This document shows, piece after piece, positions 51,148 to 60,088 of a stretch of 64,000 bases of DNA. The translations under genes were made by a program, and so were the position numbers. Under the pieces are notes generated by a model, which was given only the letters and a program-made list of their open reading frames with translations, searched no databases and had not been told where the DNA came from. Numbering within the stretch: the first letter of the stretch is position 1; each line of letters opens with the position of its first letter. The DNA lies in assembly GCF_007002745.1 (NCBI RefSeq), contig NZ_SGNY01000005.1, forward strand, positions 186,001 to 250,000, read 5' to 3'. This DNA comes from Martinezella rhizogenes (GTDB lineage Bacteria; Pseudomonadota; Alphaproteobacteria; Rhizobiales; Rhizobiaceae).

Positions 51148-51954
51148 ATGAAAAAATCGGTCATCATCGCCAGCCTTCTGGCCGCTACTTCCGTTATCAC
51201 GCCGGCCAAGGCCGACAAGCTTGACGACATCATTTCCGCCGGTACGCTGCGTTGCGCCGTCGTGCTCGATTTCCCGCCCATGGGTTCACGTGACGACGCA
51301 AACAACCCTGTTGGCTTCGACGTCGATTATTGCAACGATCTCGCCAAGGCGCTCGGCGTCACGGCTGAAATCGTCGAAACGCCGTTCCCCGAACGTATTC
51401 CGGCACTGATGTCGGGCCGCGTCGATGTCGGTGTTGCTTCGACCTCCGATACGCTGGAGCGCGCCAAGACGGTCGGCATGACCGTGCCTTACTTCGCTTT
51501 CGAAATGGCTGTTACCGCCAACGACAAGTCGGGCATCAAGTCCTTCGAGGACATGAAGGGCAAGACGGTCGGCGCAACCGCCGGCACGTTCGAAGCCATC
51601 GCGCTTGAAAAGTCGGTCAAGGAGTGGGGAACCGGCGAGTTCCGTCCTTACCAGACGCAGGCTGACGTTTTCCTCGCGCTGAGCCAGGGCCAGATCGACG
51701 CCACCGTTTCCACCTCCACGGTTGCGCAGTCCAACGTCAAGGGCGGCAAGTTTGCCGGGATCTCGGTCGTCGGCAAGGCGCCCTACGATATCGATTACGT
51801 TGCGCTCTTCACCAACCGTGATGAATATGGGCTCATCAACTACCTGAACCTCTTCATCAACCAGCAGGTTCGCACCGGCCGTTACGCCGAACTCTATGAA
51901 AAATGGGTTGGCGGCGAAGTTCCCTCGCTCACCGTCAACGGCGTTTATCGCTAA
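51148..51954 (+). CDS. Polar amino-acid-type ABC transporter binding protein (family 3)
   Basis: A 268-residue family 3 binding protein starting MKKSVIIASLLAATSVITPAKA behind GGGAGC. The mature start is LDDIISAGTLRCAVVLDFPPMGSRDDANNPVGFDVDYCNDLAKALG. The RxDVG segment (SGRVDVGVASTSDT) that contacts the amino-acid alpha-carboxylate is present. Given its neighbours it probably binds a hydroxyproline isomer or proline. A hairpin follows the stop. Confidence 0.9.
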   Translation: MKKSVIIASLLAATSVITPAKADKLDDIISAGTLRCAVVLDFPPMGSRDDANNPVGFDVDYCNDLAKALGVTAEIVETPFPERIPALMSGRVDVGVASTSDTLERAKTVGMTVPYFAFEMAVTANDKSGIKSFEDMKGKTVGATAGTFEAIALEKSVKEWGTGEFRPYQTQADVFLALSQGQIDATVSTSTVAQSNVKGGKFAGISVVGKAPYDIDYVALFTNRDEYGLINYLNLFINQQVRTGRYAELYEKWVGGEVPSLTVNGVYR

Positions 51955-51969
51955 TCAGGACTTTTCGTA

Positions 51970-51998
51970 AACGGCGCGGTCAAAATGATCGCGCCGTT
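51970..51998 (+). other. Intercistronic hairpin after the binding-protein gene
   Basis: Inverted repeat AACGGCGCG (51970-51978) / CGCGCCGTT (51990-51998), no T-run, between binding protein and permease. Confidence 0.7.
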
Positions 51999-52026
51999 GA
52001 TCGTTTCTGAAAAGGCGGGACGCTTA

Positions 52027-52692
52027 ATGTTCAACTATACATTCCACTGGAATCAGGCGCTGAAGGCTTTGCCGCAGCTTCTGGACGGTGCGGTGGTAAC
52101 GCTGCAGATCGCCCTTCTGTCGATGGTGATCGGTCTTACCTTCGCCATCCTGCTGACGCTGTTCCGGCTCTCGGGCAACCGTGTTCTCGGCGCTTTGGCC
52201 TCCGTCTGGGTGGAGGTTGCCCGCAACACGCCGGCACTGTTCCAGATTTACATGGCCCATTTCGGGCTTGGCAATTTCGGCATCCACCTCAGCCCCTATA
52301 CCGCGCTTCTGGTCGGTATCGCGTTCAACAATGCCGGTTATCTGGCAGAGAATTTCCGCGGTGCGCTGAAAGCCATACCGGATACGCAGACGCGGTCGGG
52401 CCGTTCGCTTGGCATGACCTCGATGCAGACCTTCCGGCTGATCATCCTGCCGCAGATGCTGCGCGTGGCTTTCCTGCCGGCCACCAACCAGATGGTCTGG
52501 GCGATCCTCATGACCTCGCTCGGTGTCACGGTCGGCATGAACACGGATCTCGCCGGCGTCACGCAGGCGCTCAATGCGCGCTCGTTCCGCACCTTTGAAT
52601 TCTTCGCGCTCGCCGCGGTCATCTATTACGTGATCGCCAAGATCGTCACGCTCGCCGCCAGATTGCTGGCCTGGCGTCTGTTCCGTTACTGA
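52027..52692 (+). CDS. Polar amino-acid-type ABC permease 1 (HisM/GlnP family)
   Basis: A 221-residue permease starting MFNYTFHWNQALKALPQLLDGAVVTLQIALLSMVIG (ATG at 52027; an earlier ATG at 51985 lies within the hairpin). It contains VEVARNTPALFQIYMAHFG and the coupling motif GALKAIPDTQTRSGRSLGMTSMQTFRLIILPQMLR. About five spans. Confidence 0.92.
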   Translation: MFNYTFHWNQALKALPQLLDGAVVTLQIALLSMVIGLTFAILLTLFRLSGNRVLGALASVWVEVARNTPALFQIYMAHFGLGNFGIHLSPYTALLVGIAFNNAGYLAENFRGALKAIPDTQTRSGRSLGMTSMQTFRLIILPQMLRVAFLPATNQMVWAILMTSLGVTVGMNTDLAGVTQALNARSFRTFEFFALAAVIYYVIAKIVTLAARLLAWRLFRY

Positions 52693-52704
52693 GAGAGGTG
52701 CGCC

Positions 52705-53358
52705 ATGTTTGAAACCGCTCTCACCTGGAGTGATCTCGCCTTCCTGGCCAAGGGTGCCGGCATGACGCTTGCCGTCACCGCCGTCGCCGTCACGGCAGGC
52801 ACCCTGATGGGGATCATCTTCGGTATCATCCGTTTTCAGTTCGGTCCCTATTGGTCGCTGCCGCTGACCTTCGTGCTGGATATTTTCCGCTCCGTGCCGC
52901 TGCTCATCCAGCTGGTTCTCGGCAATGCCTTCCAGTCGATCGCCAAGCTCGGCTGGCCGCCATTCACCACCTCCTGCGTGGTGCTGTCGCTTTATACGGC
53001 AGCCTATTGCACCGAGATCGTGCGCGGCGGCATCGATGCCGTGCCGTCCAATACGCGCCGTGCCTGCCGCTCACTCGGCATGACATGGTCGCAGGACATG
53101 CGCTACATCGTCCTGCCGCTCGCCACCCGCGTCTCGTTGCCGTCCTGGATCGGACTGACGCTCGGTGTCATGAAGGATTCGGCCCTGGTGCTTTGGCTTG
53201 GCCTTATCGAGCTTCTGCGTGCCTCGCAGATTCTCGTTACCCGCCTGCAGGAACCGTTGACCATCCTGATGATCTGCGGCGCCATCTACTTCCTTATCAG
53301 CTTCCCCATCGCCCGTTTCGGCGGGTATCTCGAAAGACGGTGGTCCCCCAATGATTGA
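52705..53358 (+). CDS. Polar amino-acid-type ABC permease 2 (HisQ/GlnP family)
   Basis: A 217-residue permease. Key segments are LDIFRSVPLLIQLVLGNAF and GGIDAVPSNTRRACRSLGMTWSQDMRYIVLPLATRVSLPSWIG, the latter being the ATPase-coupling loop. It overlaps the ATPase start by 8 bp and pairs with the preceding permease. Confidence 0.92.
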   Translation: MFETALTWSDLAFLAKGAGMTLAVTAVAVTAGTLMGIIFGIIRFQFGPYWSLPLTFVLDIFRSVPLLIQLVLGNAFQSIAKLGWPPFTTSCVVLSLYTAAYCTEIVRGGIDAVPSNTRRACRSLGMTWSQDMRYIVLPLATRVSLPSWIGLTLGVMKDSALVLWLGLIELLRASQILVTRLQEPLTILMICGAIYFLISFPIARFGGYLERRWSPND

Positions 53359-54073
53359 GATCGAAAACGTCCGCAAATCCTTCGGCCCGCTGGAGGTTCT
53401 GAAAGGGATCAACCTCACCGTCAACAAGGGCGAGGTCGTCACCATCATCGGCGGTTCCGGTTCCGGCAAATCGACGCTGCTCACCTGCATCAACGGCTTG
53501 GAGCCGATCGACAGCGGCAAGATCGTCATCGACGGCACGGAAGTGCATGCCAAATCGACAGACCTCAACAAGCTGCGCCGCAAGGTCGGCATCGTTTTCC
53601 AGCAATGGAACGCCTTTCCGCATCTGACGGTGCTTGAAAACGTCATGCTGGCGCCGCGCAAGGTTCTTGGCATCTCGAAGGAGCAGGCCGAGGAGATCGC
53701 GGTCAAGCAATTGACCCATGTGGGCCTTGCCGAAAAGCTGAAGGTCTATCCGAACCGCATGTCGGGTGGCCAGCAGCAGCGCATGGCGATTGCCCGCGCG
53801 CTTGCCATGTCGCCCGAATATATGCTGTTCGACGAAGTCACCTCGGCACTCGACCCGATGCTGGTGGGCGAAGTGCTCGATACGCTGAAGATGCTGGCGG
53901 ATGAAGGCATGACGATGATCTGCGTCACCCATGAAATGGCGTTTGCCCGCGATGTCTCCAACCGCGTCGCCTTCTTCCATCAGGGCGTGATGGCGGAAAT
54001 CGGCACGCCGGACCAGCTGTTCGGCGCGCCGCAGCATGCCGAAACCCAGAAGTTCCTGGCGAGCGTGCGGTAA
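53351..54073 (+). CDS. Polar amino-acid-type ABC ATP-binding protein
   Basis: A 240-residue GlnQ/HisP-type ATPase: Walker A GGSGSGKST, Q-loop FQQWNAFPHLTVLENVMLAP, signature MSGGQQQRMAIARAL, Walker B MLFDEVTSALDP and CVTHEMAFA. Its stop and the oxidase start share one base (TAATG at 54071-54075), so the catabolic genes are translated with the importer. Confidence 0.93.
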   Translation: MIEIENVRKSFGPLEVLKGINLTVNKGEVVTIIGGSGSGKSTLLTCINGLEPIDSGKIVIDGTEVHAKSTDLNKLRRKVGIVFQQWNAFPHLTVLENVMLAPRKVLGISKEQAEEIAVKQLTHVGLAEKLKVYPNRMSGGQQQRMAIARALAMSPEYMLFDEVTSALDPMLVGEVLDTLKMLADEGMTMICVTHEMAFARDVSNRVAFFHQGVMAEIGTPDQLFGAPQHAETQKFLASVR

Positions 54074-55314
54074 TGCCTGCAAATGATGTCATCGTCATAG
54101 GGGCCGGCGTTGTCGGCCTCTCGGCGGCAATCGCCGCGCAGGGCCGCGGTCTTTCGGTCACGGTCATCGATCGCGAAGGGCCGGCGGCGGGCGCTTCGGC
54201 CGGCAATGCCGGCGCCTTCGCCTTCACCGATATCCTGCCGCTTGCATCGCCGGGCATTCTCTGGAAGGCGCCGAAGTGGCTTCTCGATCCGCTCGGTCCG
54301 CTCAGCGTGCCGCCGGCCTATGCGCTGAAGATCGCACCGTGGATGTTCCGCTTCTGGCGCGCCTGCGCGGCATCGAAAGTCGAGCATTCCACCGCCGCGC
54401 AGACGGCGCTGATGGACCTTTCCAAAGCAGAGCTGGAGCCGTTTCTCAAAAAGACGGACACGATTGCGATGCTGCGCAAGGAGGGGAACCTTCAGGTCTA
54501 TGAAAGCGAAGCGGAGTTCGAAAGCTCGCTTGCCGGCTGGAAGGCACGCGAACGCCACGGCATCGAGTTCCGGCATCTGAACGCCGAACAGATGGCCGAG
54601 ATACAGCCCGGCATCGCGCCGCGTTTTACCTGCGGCACCTTTACGCCCGGCTGGTTTTCCATTGCCGATCCCAAGCTTTACACCCTGACACTGGCCGAGC
54701 ATTTTCGCAGCATTGGTGGCCGCATTGAATGCCTCGATGTCGGCTCGCTCCGACCGCTGGACGATGGCGTCGAGGTGGTGAGCCATGATGGCCGCACCCG
54801 CAAGGCCGGCAAGGTGGTGCTGGCGGCGGGGGCTTTCTCGCACCGCATCGCCCGCTCGCTTGGCGAAAAAATTCCGCTGGAAACGGAACGGGGTTATAAT
54901 ACCACCCTGCCTCCAGGTGCTTTCGATCTGCGCACGCAGGTCACCTTCGGCGGCCATGGTTTCGTCGTTACCCGCCTTTCCTCCGGTATCCGCGTTGGCG
55001 GTGCCGTGGAGCTGGGCGGACTGGAGCTTCCGGCCAATTTCGCCCGTTCCGAGGCGCTTTTGACCAAGGCAAAGGCTTTTCTGCCGGGCCTGAGAACTGA
55101 AGGCGGCAAGCAGTGGATGGGCTTTCGCCCCTCGCTGCCGGACAGCCTGCCGGCCATTGGGCAAGCGCAGCACACGGCGCGGGTGGTTTATGCTTTCGGC
55201 CACGGGCATCTGGGACTGACCCAATCGGCGGGTACGGCCCGCATCGTCGCCGATCTTCTGACGGGGCAAAAGCCCGCCATCGATACAAGGGCATTTTCGC
55301 CGCAACGTTTCTGA
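54073..55314 (+). CDS. FAD-dependent D-amino-acid dehydrogenase (DadA-like; candidate D-hydroxyproline dehydrogenase)
   Basis: A 413-residue DAO-family flavoprotein. The dinucleotide-binding motif is [30 protein letters not shown], and the second FAD segment [24 protein letters not shown] and the C-terminal [18 protein letters not shown] ... [22 protein letters not shown] are typical of DadA. It probably oxidises a cyclic D-imino acid such as cis-4-hydroxy-D-proline to the pyrroline carboxylate used by the DapA-like enzyme. The electron acceptor would be the respiratory chain. Confidence 0.85.
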   Translation: MPANDVIVIGAGVVGLSAAIAAQGRGLSVTVIDREGPAAGASAGNAGAFAFTDILPLASPGILWKAPKWLLDPLGPLSVPPAYALKIAPWMFRFWRACAASKVEHSTAAQTALMDLSKAELEPFLKKTDTIAMLRKEGNLQVYESEAEFESSLAGWKARERHGIEFRHLNAEQMAEIQPGIAPRFTCGTFTPGWFSIADPKLYTLTLAEHFRSIGGRIECLDVGSLRPLDDGVEVVSHDGRTRKAGKVVLAAGAFSHRIARSLGEKIPLETERGYNTTLPPGAFDLRTQVTFGGHGFVVTRLSSGIRVGGAVELGGLELPANFARSEALLTKAKAFLPGLRTEGGKQWMGFRPSLPDSLPAIGQAQHTARVVYAFGHGHLGLTQSAGTARIVADLLTGQKPAIDTRAFSPQRF

Positions 55315-55327
55315 CGGGGATTTTTCA

Positions 55328-57037
55328 ATGTCTTCTTCCGTTTCGACAACAGCTGCTCCTCAGGCGCGCAGCATTCTGGCCGGTGCCGCCAAAGGCAAGG
55401 TCATCGCCACCACCGAGGCGCTGAGCTTCTGGGGCGGGGTCGATCCCGCCACCGGCAAGGTGATAGACGTGCATCACCCGCTGCATGGCATCTGTCTCAC
55501 CGGCGGTGTGCTATTCATGCCGACCAGCCGTGGCTCCTGCACCGGTTCCGGTGTGCTGCTCGATCTCATCCTCACCGGCCGTGCACCCTCGGCGCTGGTT
55601 TTCTGCGAGGCTGAAGACGTCCTGACGCTTGGTGCCCTCGTTGCGGCGGAAATGTTCAACAGGGCTCTGCCGGTCGTCCGTCTCGATGCGGATAATTTTG
55701 CCCGCTTCTCGCGTGCTGCGCATGTCAGCATCAACGAGAACACCATTGAGGCCGACGGTATCTCGCTTGCCATCGCGCCGCCGGCGACGGCCCATCTTGA
55801 CCTGAAGGACGAGGATGGCGCAATGCTGGAAGGGCGCGACGGCATTGCCGCGCGGCAGGCCATGCGCATCATCGTCGCCATGGCCGCCCAGCAGGGGGCG
55901 TCGACGCTTGTCGATGTGACGCAGGGCCATATCGATGGCTGCATCTATGCCAGCCCCGCCAATCTCACCTTTGCTGAAAAAATGGCTGACATGGGCGGCA
56001 AGGTGCGGGTGCCGACCACCATGAACGCCATTTCGGTGGACAAGGCGCACTGGCGGGCGCAGGGCGTGCCGGAGGATTTCGGCGATCCAGCCGCAAGACT
56101 GGCGGATGCCTATGTGCGCATGGGCTGTCGCCCCACCTTCACCTGTTCGCCTTACCTCCTCGACAGCGCGCCGAGCGCCGGCGAATCGATCGGCTGGGCC
56201 GAATCGAATGCCGTGATCTTCGCCAATACGGTGCTGGGTGCCCGTACCGCAAAGCACCCTGATTTCCTCGATCTCTGCATTGCGATGACGGGCAGGGCGC
56301 CGCTTTCGGGGGTGTATCTCGAAGAAAATCGCCGGCCGCAGCGCATCGTCGATGTGGCCCTGCCAGCTGGCATCGATGACGCCTTCTGGCCGCTTGTCGG
56401 TTATCTCGCCGGCAAGGCCGCGCCGGATTGCATTCCGTTGCTGCGTGGTCTTGGCGCTGCAAAACCGTCGCGGGATGATCTGAAAGCGCTTTGCGCCGCC
56501 TTCGGCACCACCTCTGCCTCGCCCATGCTGCATATCGAGGGCGTGACGCCCGAAGCGGGACTTGCGCCGCTCGAAACCGCCGGGACCGTGACCATTTCGC
56601 TCGCGGATATGGCCGCCGGCTGGTCGCTTCTGAATGAGGGGCCGGAAGAGGTGCAACTCGTCGCTATCGGCAGTCCGCATGCCTCGCTGGAGGAATGTCG
56701 GGCGCTGGCGGCCGTGTTTAATGGCCGCAAACGCCATGCGGATGTCGCCGTCATCGTCACCGCCGGTCAGCAGGTCATCGATGCGGCCGTGCAGGACGGC
56801 ACGCTGCAGAGCCTGAAGGACAGCGGCGTGCAGGTGCTGCCGGATCTCTGCTGGTGTTCGATTTCCGAGCCGGTCTTTCCGACGAAGACCCGCGCACTGA
56901 TGACCAACTCCGGCAAATACGCCCATTACGGCCCAGGTCTCAGCGGCCGCGCGGTGCGCTTCGGCAGCCTTGCCGATTGCGTCAACAGCGCGCTGACCGG
57001 CCGTGCCGTATCCCGCCTTCCTGTCTGGCTTTCGTGA
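55328..57037 (+). CDS. acnX: Aconitase X, fused type (candidate cis-3-hydroxy-L-proline dehydratase)
   Basis: A 569-residue fused aconitase X. The N-terminal ~150 residues are the small swivelling domain with [29 protein letters not shown]. The rest is the large catalytic domain with [59 protein letters not shown], and a C-terminal segment ending [28 protein letters not shown]. Bacterial fused AcnX enzymes, including one from A. tumefaciens as I recall, dehydrate cis-3-hydroxy-L-proline to pyrroline-2-carboxylate using an Fe-S cluster. The neighbouring Ldh2-type reductase would then give L-proline. Confidence 0.87.
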   Translation: MSSSVSTTAAPQARSILAGAAKGKVIATTEALSFWGGVDPATGKVIDVHHPLHGICLTGGVLFMPTSRGSCTGSGVLLDLILTGRAPSALVFCEAEDVLTLGALVAAEMFNRALPVVRLDADNFARFSRAAHVSINENTIEADGISLAIAPPATAHLDLKDEDGAMLEGRDGIAARQAMRIIVAMAAQQGASTLVDVTQGHIDGCIYASPANLTFAEKMADMGGKVRVPTTMNAISVDKAHWRAQGVPEDFGDPAARLADAYVRMGCRPTFTCSPYLLDSAPSAGESIGWAESNAVIFANTVLGARTAKHPDFLDLCIAMTGRAPLSGVYLEENRRPQRIVDVALPAGIDDAFWPLVGYLAGKAAPDCIPLLRGLGAAKPSRDDLKALCAAFGTTSASPMLHIEGVTPEAGLAPLETAGTVTISLADMAAGWSLLNEGPEEVQLVAIGSPHASLEECRALAAVFNGRKRHADVAVIVTAGQQVIDAAVQDGTLQSLKDSGVQVLPDLCWCSISEPVFPTKTRALMTNSGKYAHYGPGLSGRAVRFGSLADCVNSALTGRAVSRLPVWLS

Positions 57038-57047
57038 GGAGAACTGA

Positions 57048-58076
57048 ATGCGCAGTATCAAGACAGTTCATGTGATTTCCGCCCATGCGGAAGGTGAAGT
57101 GGGGGATGTGATCGTCGGCGGGGTGAAGCCGCCGCCGGGCGAGACGATCTGGGAACAGAGCCGCTTCATCGCCCGTGATGAGACGCTTCGCAACTTCGTG
57201 CTCAACGAGCCGCGCGGCGGCGTGTTCCGCCACGTCAATCTGCTGGTGCCGCCGAAACATCCTGACGCGGATGCCGCCTTCATCATCATGGAGCCGGAAG
57301 ATACGCCGCCCATGTCCGGCTCCAATTCCATCTGCGTTTCCACAGTGCTTCTGGATGGCGGCATCGTGCCGATGCAGGAGCCGGAAACCCATATGCTGCT
57401 GGAAGCGCCCGGCGGATTGGTGAAGGTGCGCGCCGAATGCCGTAACGGCAAGGCCGAGCGCATTTTCGTGCAGAACCTGCCGAGCTTTGCCGCAAAGCTC
57501 GATGTCGAGCTTGAGGTCGAAGGCCTCGGCACGCTGAAAGTGGACACCGCCTATGGCGGCGACAGCTTCGTTATCGTGGATGCCGAAGCGATGGGTTTCA
57601 GCCTGAAGCCGGAAGAGGCGCATGAGATCGCCCGCCTCGGCGTGCGCATCACCAATGCCGCCAACAAGGCTTTGGGTTTCGACCATCCTGAAAACCCCGA
57701 CTGGCGGCATTTTTCCTTCTGCCTCTTCGCCGGCAAGGTGGAGCGCACGACGGAAGGCCTCAGGGCAGGGGCGGCCGTCGCCATCCAGCCGGGCAAAGTG
57801 GACCGCTCGCCGACCGGCACGGCGCTTTCCGCCCGTATGGCCGTGCTGCATGCACGCGGCGAAATGAAGGAAGGCGAAACGCTGACGGCGGTGTCGCTGA
57901 TCGGCTCGACCTTCACGGGCCGCATTCTCGGAACAACAACAGTTGGCGACCGCCCGGCCATCCTGCCGGAAATCTCCGGCCGCGGCTGGGTCACCGGCAT
58001 CCACCAGCATATGCTTGATCCGTCCGATCCTTGGCCGGAGGGGTATCGGCTGACGGATACCTGGGGTGCTCGGTAA
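57048..58076 (+). CDS. Proline-racemase-family protein with both catalytic cysteines replaced (Ser90, Thr256)
   Basis: A 342-residue member of the proline racemase / hydroxyproline epimerase superfamily. True racemases and epimerases have one Cys in MCGHG and one in DRSPCGTG; 3-hydroxyproline dehydratases have Cys and Thr. Here the first motif reads MSGSNSIC (Ser90, with the following His also lost) and the second DRSPTGT (Thr256). Neither the two-base racemase mechanism nor the usual dehydratase one can operate unchanged. The fold is otherwise complete ([25 protein letters not shown]). I recall a related A. fabrum protein testing negative for racemase, epimerase and dehydratase activity. Its place at the end of the importer/AcnX operon implies a real role. 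Confidence 0.85.
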   Translation: MRSIKTVHVISAHAEGEVGDVIVGGVKPPPGETIWEQSRFIARDETLRNFVLNEPRGGVFRHVNLLVPPKHPDADAAFIIMEPEDTPPMSGSNSICVSTVLLDGGIVPMQEPETHMLLEAPGGLVKVRAECRNGKAERIFVQNLPSFAAKLDVELEVEGLGTLKVDTAYGGDSFVIVDAEAMGFSLKPEEAHEIARLGVRITNAANKALGFDHPENPDWRHFSFCLFAGKVERTTEGLRAGAAVAIQPGKVDRSPTGTALSARMAVLHARGEMKEGETLTAVSLIGSTFTGRILGTTTVGDRPAILPEISGRGWVTGIHQHMLDPSDPWPEGYRLTDTWGAR

Positions 58077-58130
58077 AGGCGCAAATGGTCACTCAGGTGG
58101 AATGTTGAGTACGCCACGGCGGTGCCGCGT

Positions 58131-58260
58131 ATTTCTTCTCCCCACCGGGGAGAAGGTGGCCCGAAGGGTCGGATGAGGGGGCAAGGGTAGAGATTTACGG
58201 AGAGCTTGCCCCCTCATCCCGCTGCCGCGGACTTCTCCCCGGCGGGGAGAAGAAACAAGC
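58131..58260. repeat. Rhizobial intergenic mosaic (RIME-like) element, copy 2
   Basis: The same architecture as 47326-47455: hairpin CTTCTCCCCACCGGGGAGAAG, GTCGGATGAGGGGGCA, complementary TGCCCCCTCATCC, then CTTCTCCCCGGCGGGGAGAAG and AAACAAGCGG. It lies between convergent genes (stop 58076 and stop 58292) and may work as a bidirectional terminator. Confidence 0.8.
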
Positions 58261-58291
58261 GGTACCCGCTCGTTCCAACAGGGCTAAAGCC

Positions 58292-59368
58292 TCACCGGCT
58301 CAACCGCTTCGTCGTTTCCCGCACGATCAGCTCGAACCCGACATCCACCCGCGCGCCTTCGGGAACAGCGGCATCCTTTTCCGGCTCCAATATCGAAAGC
58401 AGCAATTCGCCCGCCCTGCGGCCGATCATCTGGGCGTCGACCCGGATCGTTGAAATCGCCGGATAACATTGGCGGCTGATATCGAAATCGCCAAAACCGA
58501 GGATGGACACCTGATCGGGCACGGCAATGCCGCGGCGGTGACATTCCATCAGCGCGCCGACGGCGGAAATATCGGAGACGGCGAAAATGCCTTCGACATC
58601 GGGCGCCTTCGCGAGCAGGGAGCCGAGCGTCTTTGCCCCGTGATCATAGGAGACTGGCGCGCTGCCTTCGCGGATGATGAGATCGTCGGAAATGCCGGCT
58701 TCGCGCAACGCTGCCGCAAACCCGACAAGGCGGCTTTCGCCGCGCCAGTCGTTCACGGCGCCGTCAGCCCGGGATCCGAGTGCGCCAATACGCTTTAGAC
58801 CAAGCGATATCAGATATTTGGCGGCGTTTCTTCCCACTTCGTAGTTGGAGAAGCCAACCGCGTGGTCGATCGGGTGCTCCGGAACGTCCCAGATTTCCAC
58901 GATCGGAATGCCGGCGCGCATCAGAACTTCGCTCGCCATCTTGGTATGCACCGTGCCGGCGACGACGATGGCATCGGGACGGCGCTCCATCATGGTGCGG
59001 ATGACGCGCTCTTCTTCCTGCAGGTCATACATCGTATAACCGATCAGCAACTGGTAATCGGCCGCACGCAGCGCCTTGGCCAGCCCCTGCGCGCTGTCGG
59101 CGAAGTTGGAGTTGGTGAGCGTCGGCAGGATGGCGGTGATGAAATTGGTGCGCCGGGAAGAGAGCGAACCGGCGATTCGATCCGGCACATAGCCAAGCTT
59201 CTCGATGGCCTTCATTACCTTCTGGCGTGTCTCTTCTGACACCAGGGCAGGATCGGCCAGCACCCGCGAAACGGTCATCTTGGAGACGCCCGCGAGTTTC
59301 GAGACGTCGCTCATGGTTGCTTTTTTTGACGTGACTAACGCTGCAGCCAAGGGCGTGCGCTCCACCAA
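58292..59368 (-). CDS. LacI-family transcriptional regulator
   Basis: A 358-residue repressor. The N-terminal LacI helix-turn-helix and hinge read ATMSDVSKLAGVSKMTVSRVLADPALVSEETRQKVMKAIEKLGYVPDRIAGSLSSRRTNFI. The sugar-binding-like core includes IVEIWDVPEHPIDHAVGFSNYEVGRNAAKYLISLG. The first Met at 59368 adds about 18 residues before ATMSDV, so a start near 59314 is possible. It probably controls its operon partner and the divergent importer through TGTTATCGA-like sites in the gap. Confidence 0.9.
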   Translation of the reverse strand: MVERTPLAAALVTSKKATMSDVSKLAGVSKMTVSRVLADPALVSEETRQKVMKAIEKLGYVPDRIAGSLSSRRTNFITAILPTLTNSNFADSAQGLAKALRAADYQLLIGYTMYDLQEEERVIRTMMERRPDAIVVAGTVHTKMASEVLMRAGIPIVEIWDVPEHPIDHAVGFSNYEVGRNAAKYLISLGLKRIGALGSRADGAVNDWRGESRLVGFAAALREAGISDDLIIREGSAPVSYDHGAKTLGSLLAKAPDVEGIFAVSDISAVGALMECHRRGIAVPDQVSILGFGDFDISRQCYPAISTIRVDAQMIGRRAGELLLSILEPEKDAAVPEGARVDVGFELIVRETTKRLSR

Positions 59369-59471
59369 AGCATGTCTCCCTAAATTCGAACCGTTTCAGG
59401 ACAAGACATACACGAAGATATCAAGGGAAAGCACGCCGTATGATTGCGGATCAATACGGCGTGCACCGGAT

Positions 59472-59792
59472 TTATGCGACGCGGCTATAGACCAGATGGT
59501 AAAAACGTCCGTCGCACATGCTCATCATCTCATCCGTCAGTACCCGGCCTTCCAGCCGGACCGGCGAGACCAGCGCTTCCTCCACGGCTTCCATCGAAGG
59601 ATAGTCGATTTCCTGTACCATGATGATTGAGGCTGCGTCCGGGTCGGTGCGCTCGGTGCGCATCACCCGCACGGCCTGCGCATTCGGCATGCGTTTCCAG
59701 ACCGGCAGCAGTTTTTCCTCGACGATGCGGAAAAACTCCTCCTCCCGGCCCGCGTGGATCCTGCCTTCGAAAATTGCCGAGCGTGTATACAT
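59472..59792 (-). CDS. Small ferredoxin-fold (Dabb/ABM-like) protein
   Basis: A 106-residue protein starting MYTRSAIFEGRIHAGREEEFFRIVEEKLLPVWKRMPNA (ATG at 59792 with GGAGGAAACC just upstream; the longer reading crosses the promoter). The alpha/beta pattern and AQAVRVMRTERTDPDAASIIMVQEIDYPSMEAVEEAL fit the dimeric alpha+beta barrel superfamily (antibiotic-biosynthesis-monooxygenase, EthD, Dabb). Such proteins act as small oxygenases, lyases or isomerases. It lies upstream of the LacI gene, in the same direction. Confidence 0.7.
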   Translation of the reverse strand: MYTRSAIFEGRIHAGREEEFFRIVEEKLLPVWKRMPNAQAVRVMRTERTDPDAASIIMVQEIDYPSMEAVEEALVSPVRLEGRVLTDEMMSMCDGRFYHLVYSRVA

Positions 59793-59846
59793 GGTTTCCT
59801 CCCGAATGAATGCCCGATGCAACAGTTCTGTAGATCGGACTTGCAA

Positions 59847-60022
59847 TGATACCGATAACATGCATTATTGATCCTGCCAAGAACGTGAAACGGTGTCGAC
59901 AAGAGGAAAATCGATAACCAGTCGAAATTGTTGAATTTTAAGGAAAATTCACATGGTTTTGGGCTTTCGCGGTTTCTTGGGAGGAGTTTTTTGTCAATCG
60001 CGGTGAAATGTTATCGAGAACA
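59847..60022. promoter_or_regulatory. Divergent control region with LacI-type operator candidates
   Basis: Two 14-bp sites follow a TGTTATCGATAACA-like palindrome: TGATACCGATAACA (59847-59860) near the ferredoxin-fold gene and TGTTATCGAGAACA (60009-60022) upstream of the importer. A half-site ATCGATAACC lies at 59910-59919, and a TGTCGACAAG sequence like the GntR-associated sites is at 59894-59903. The two-site layout allows repression of both directions, perhaps by looping. Confidence 0.55.
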
Positions 60023-60088
60023 TTTTTCGCTTTGTGCAAGATCGCTGTTCCGCTTTGGGCAGCCACTTAAAAGGTTGGAGGAGAAACC

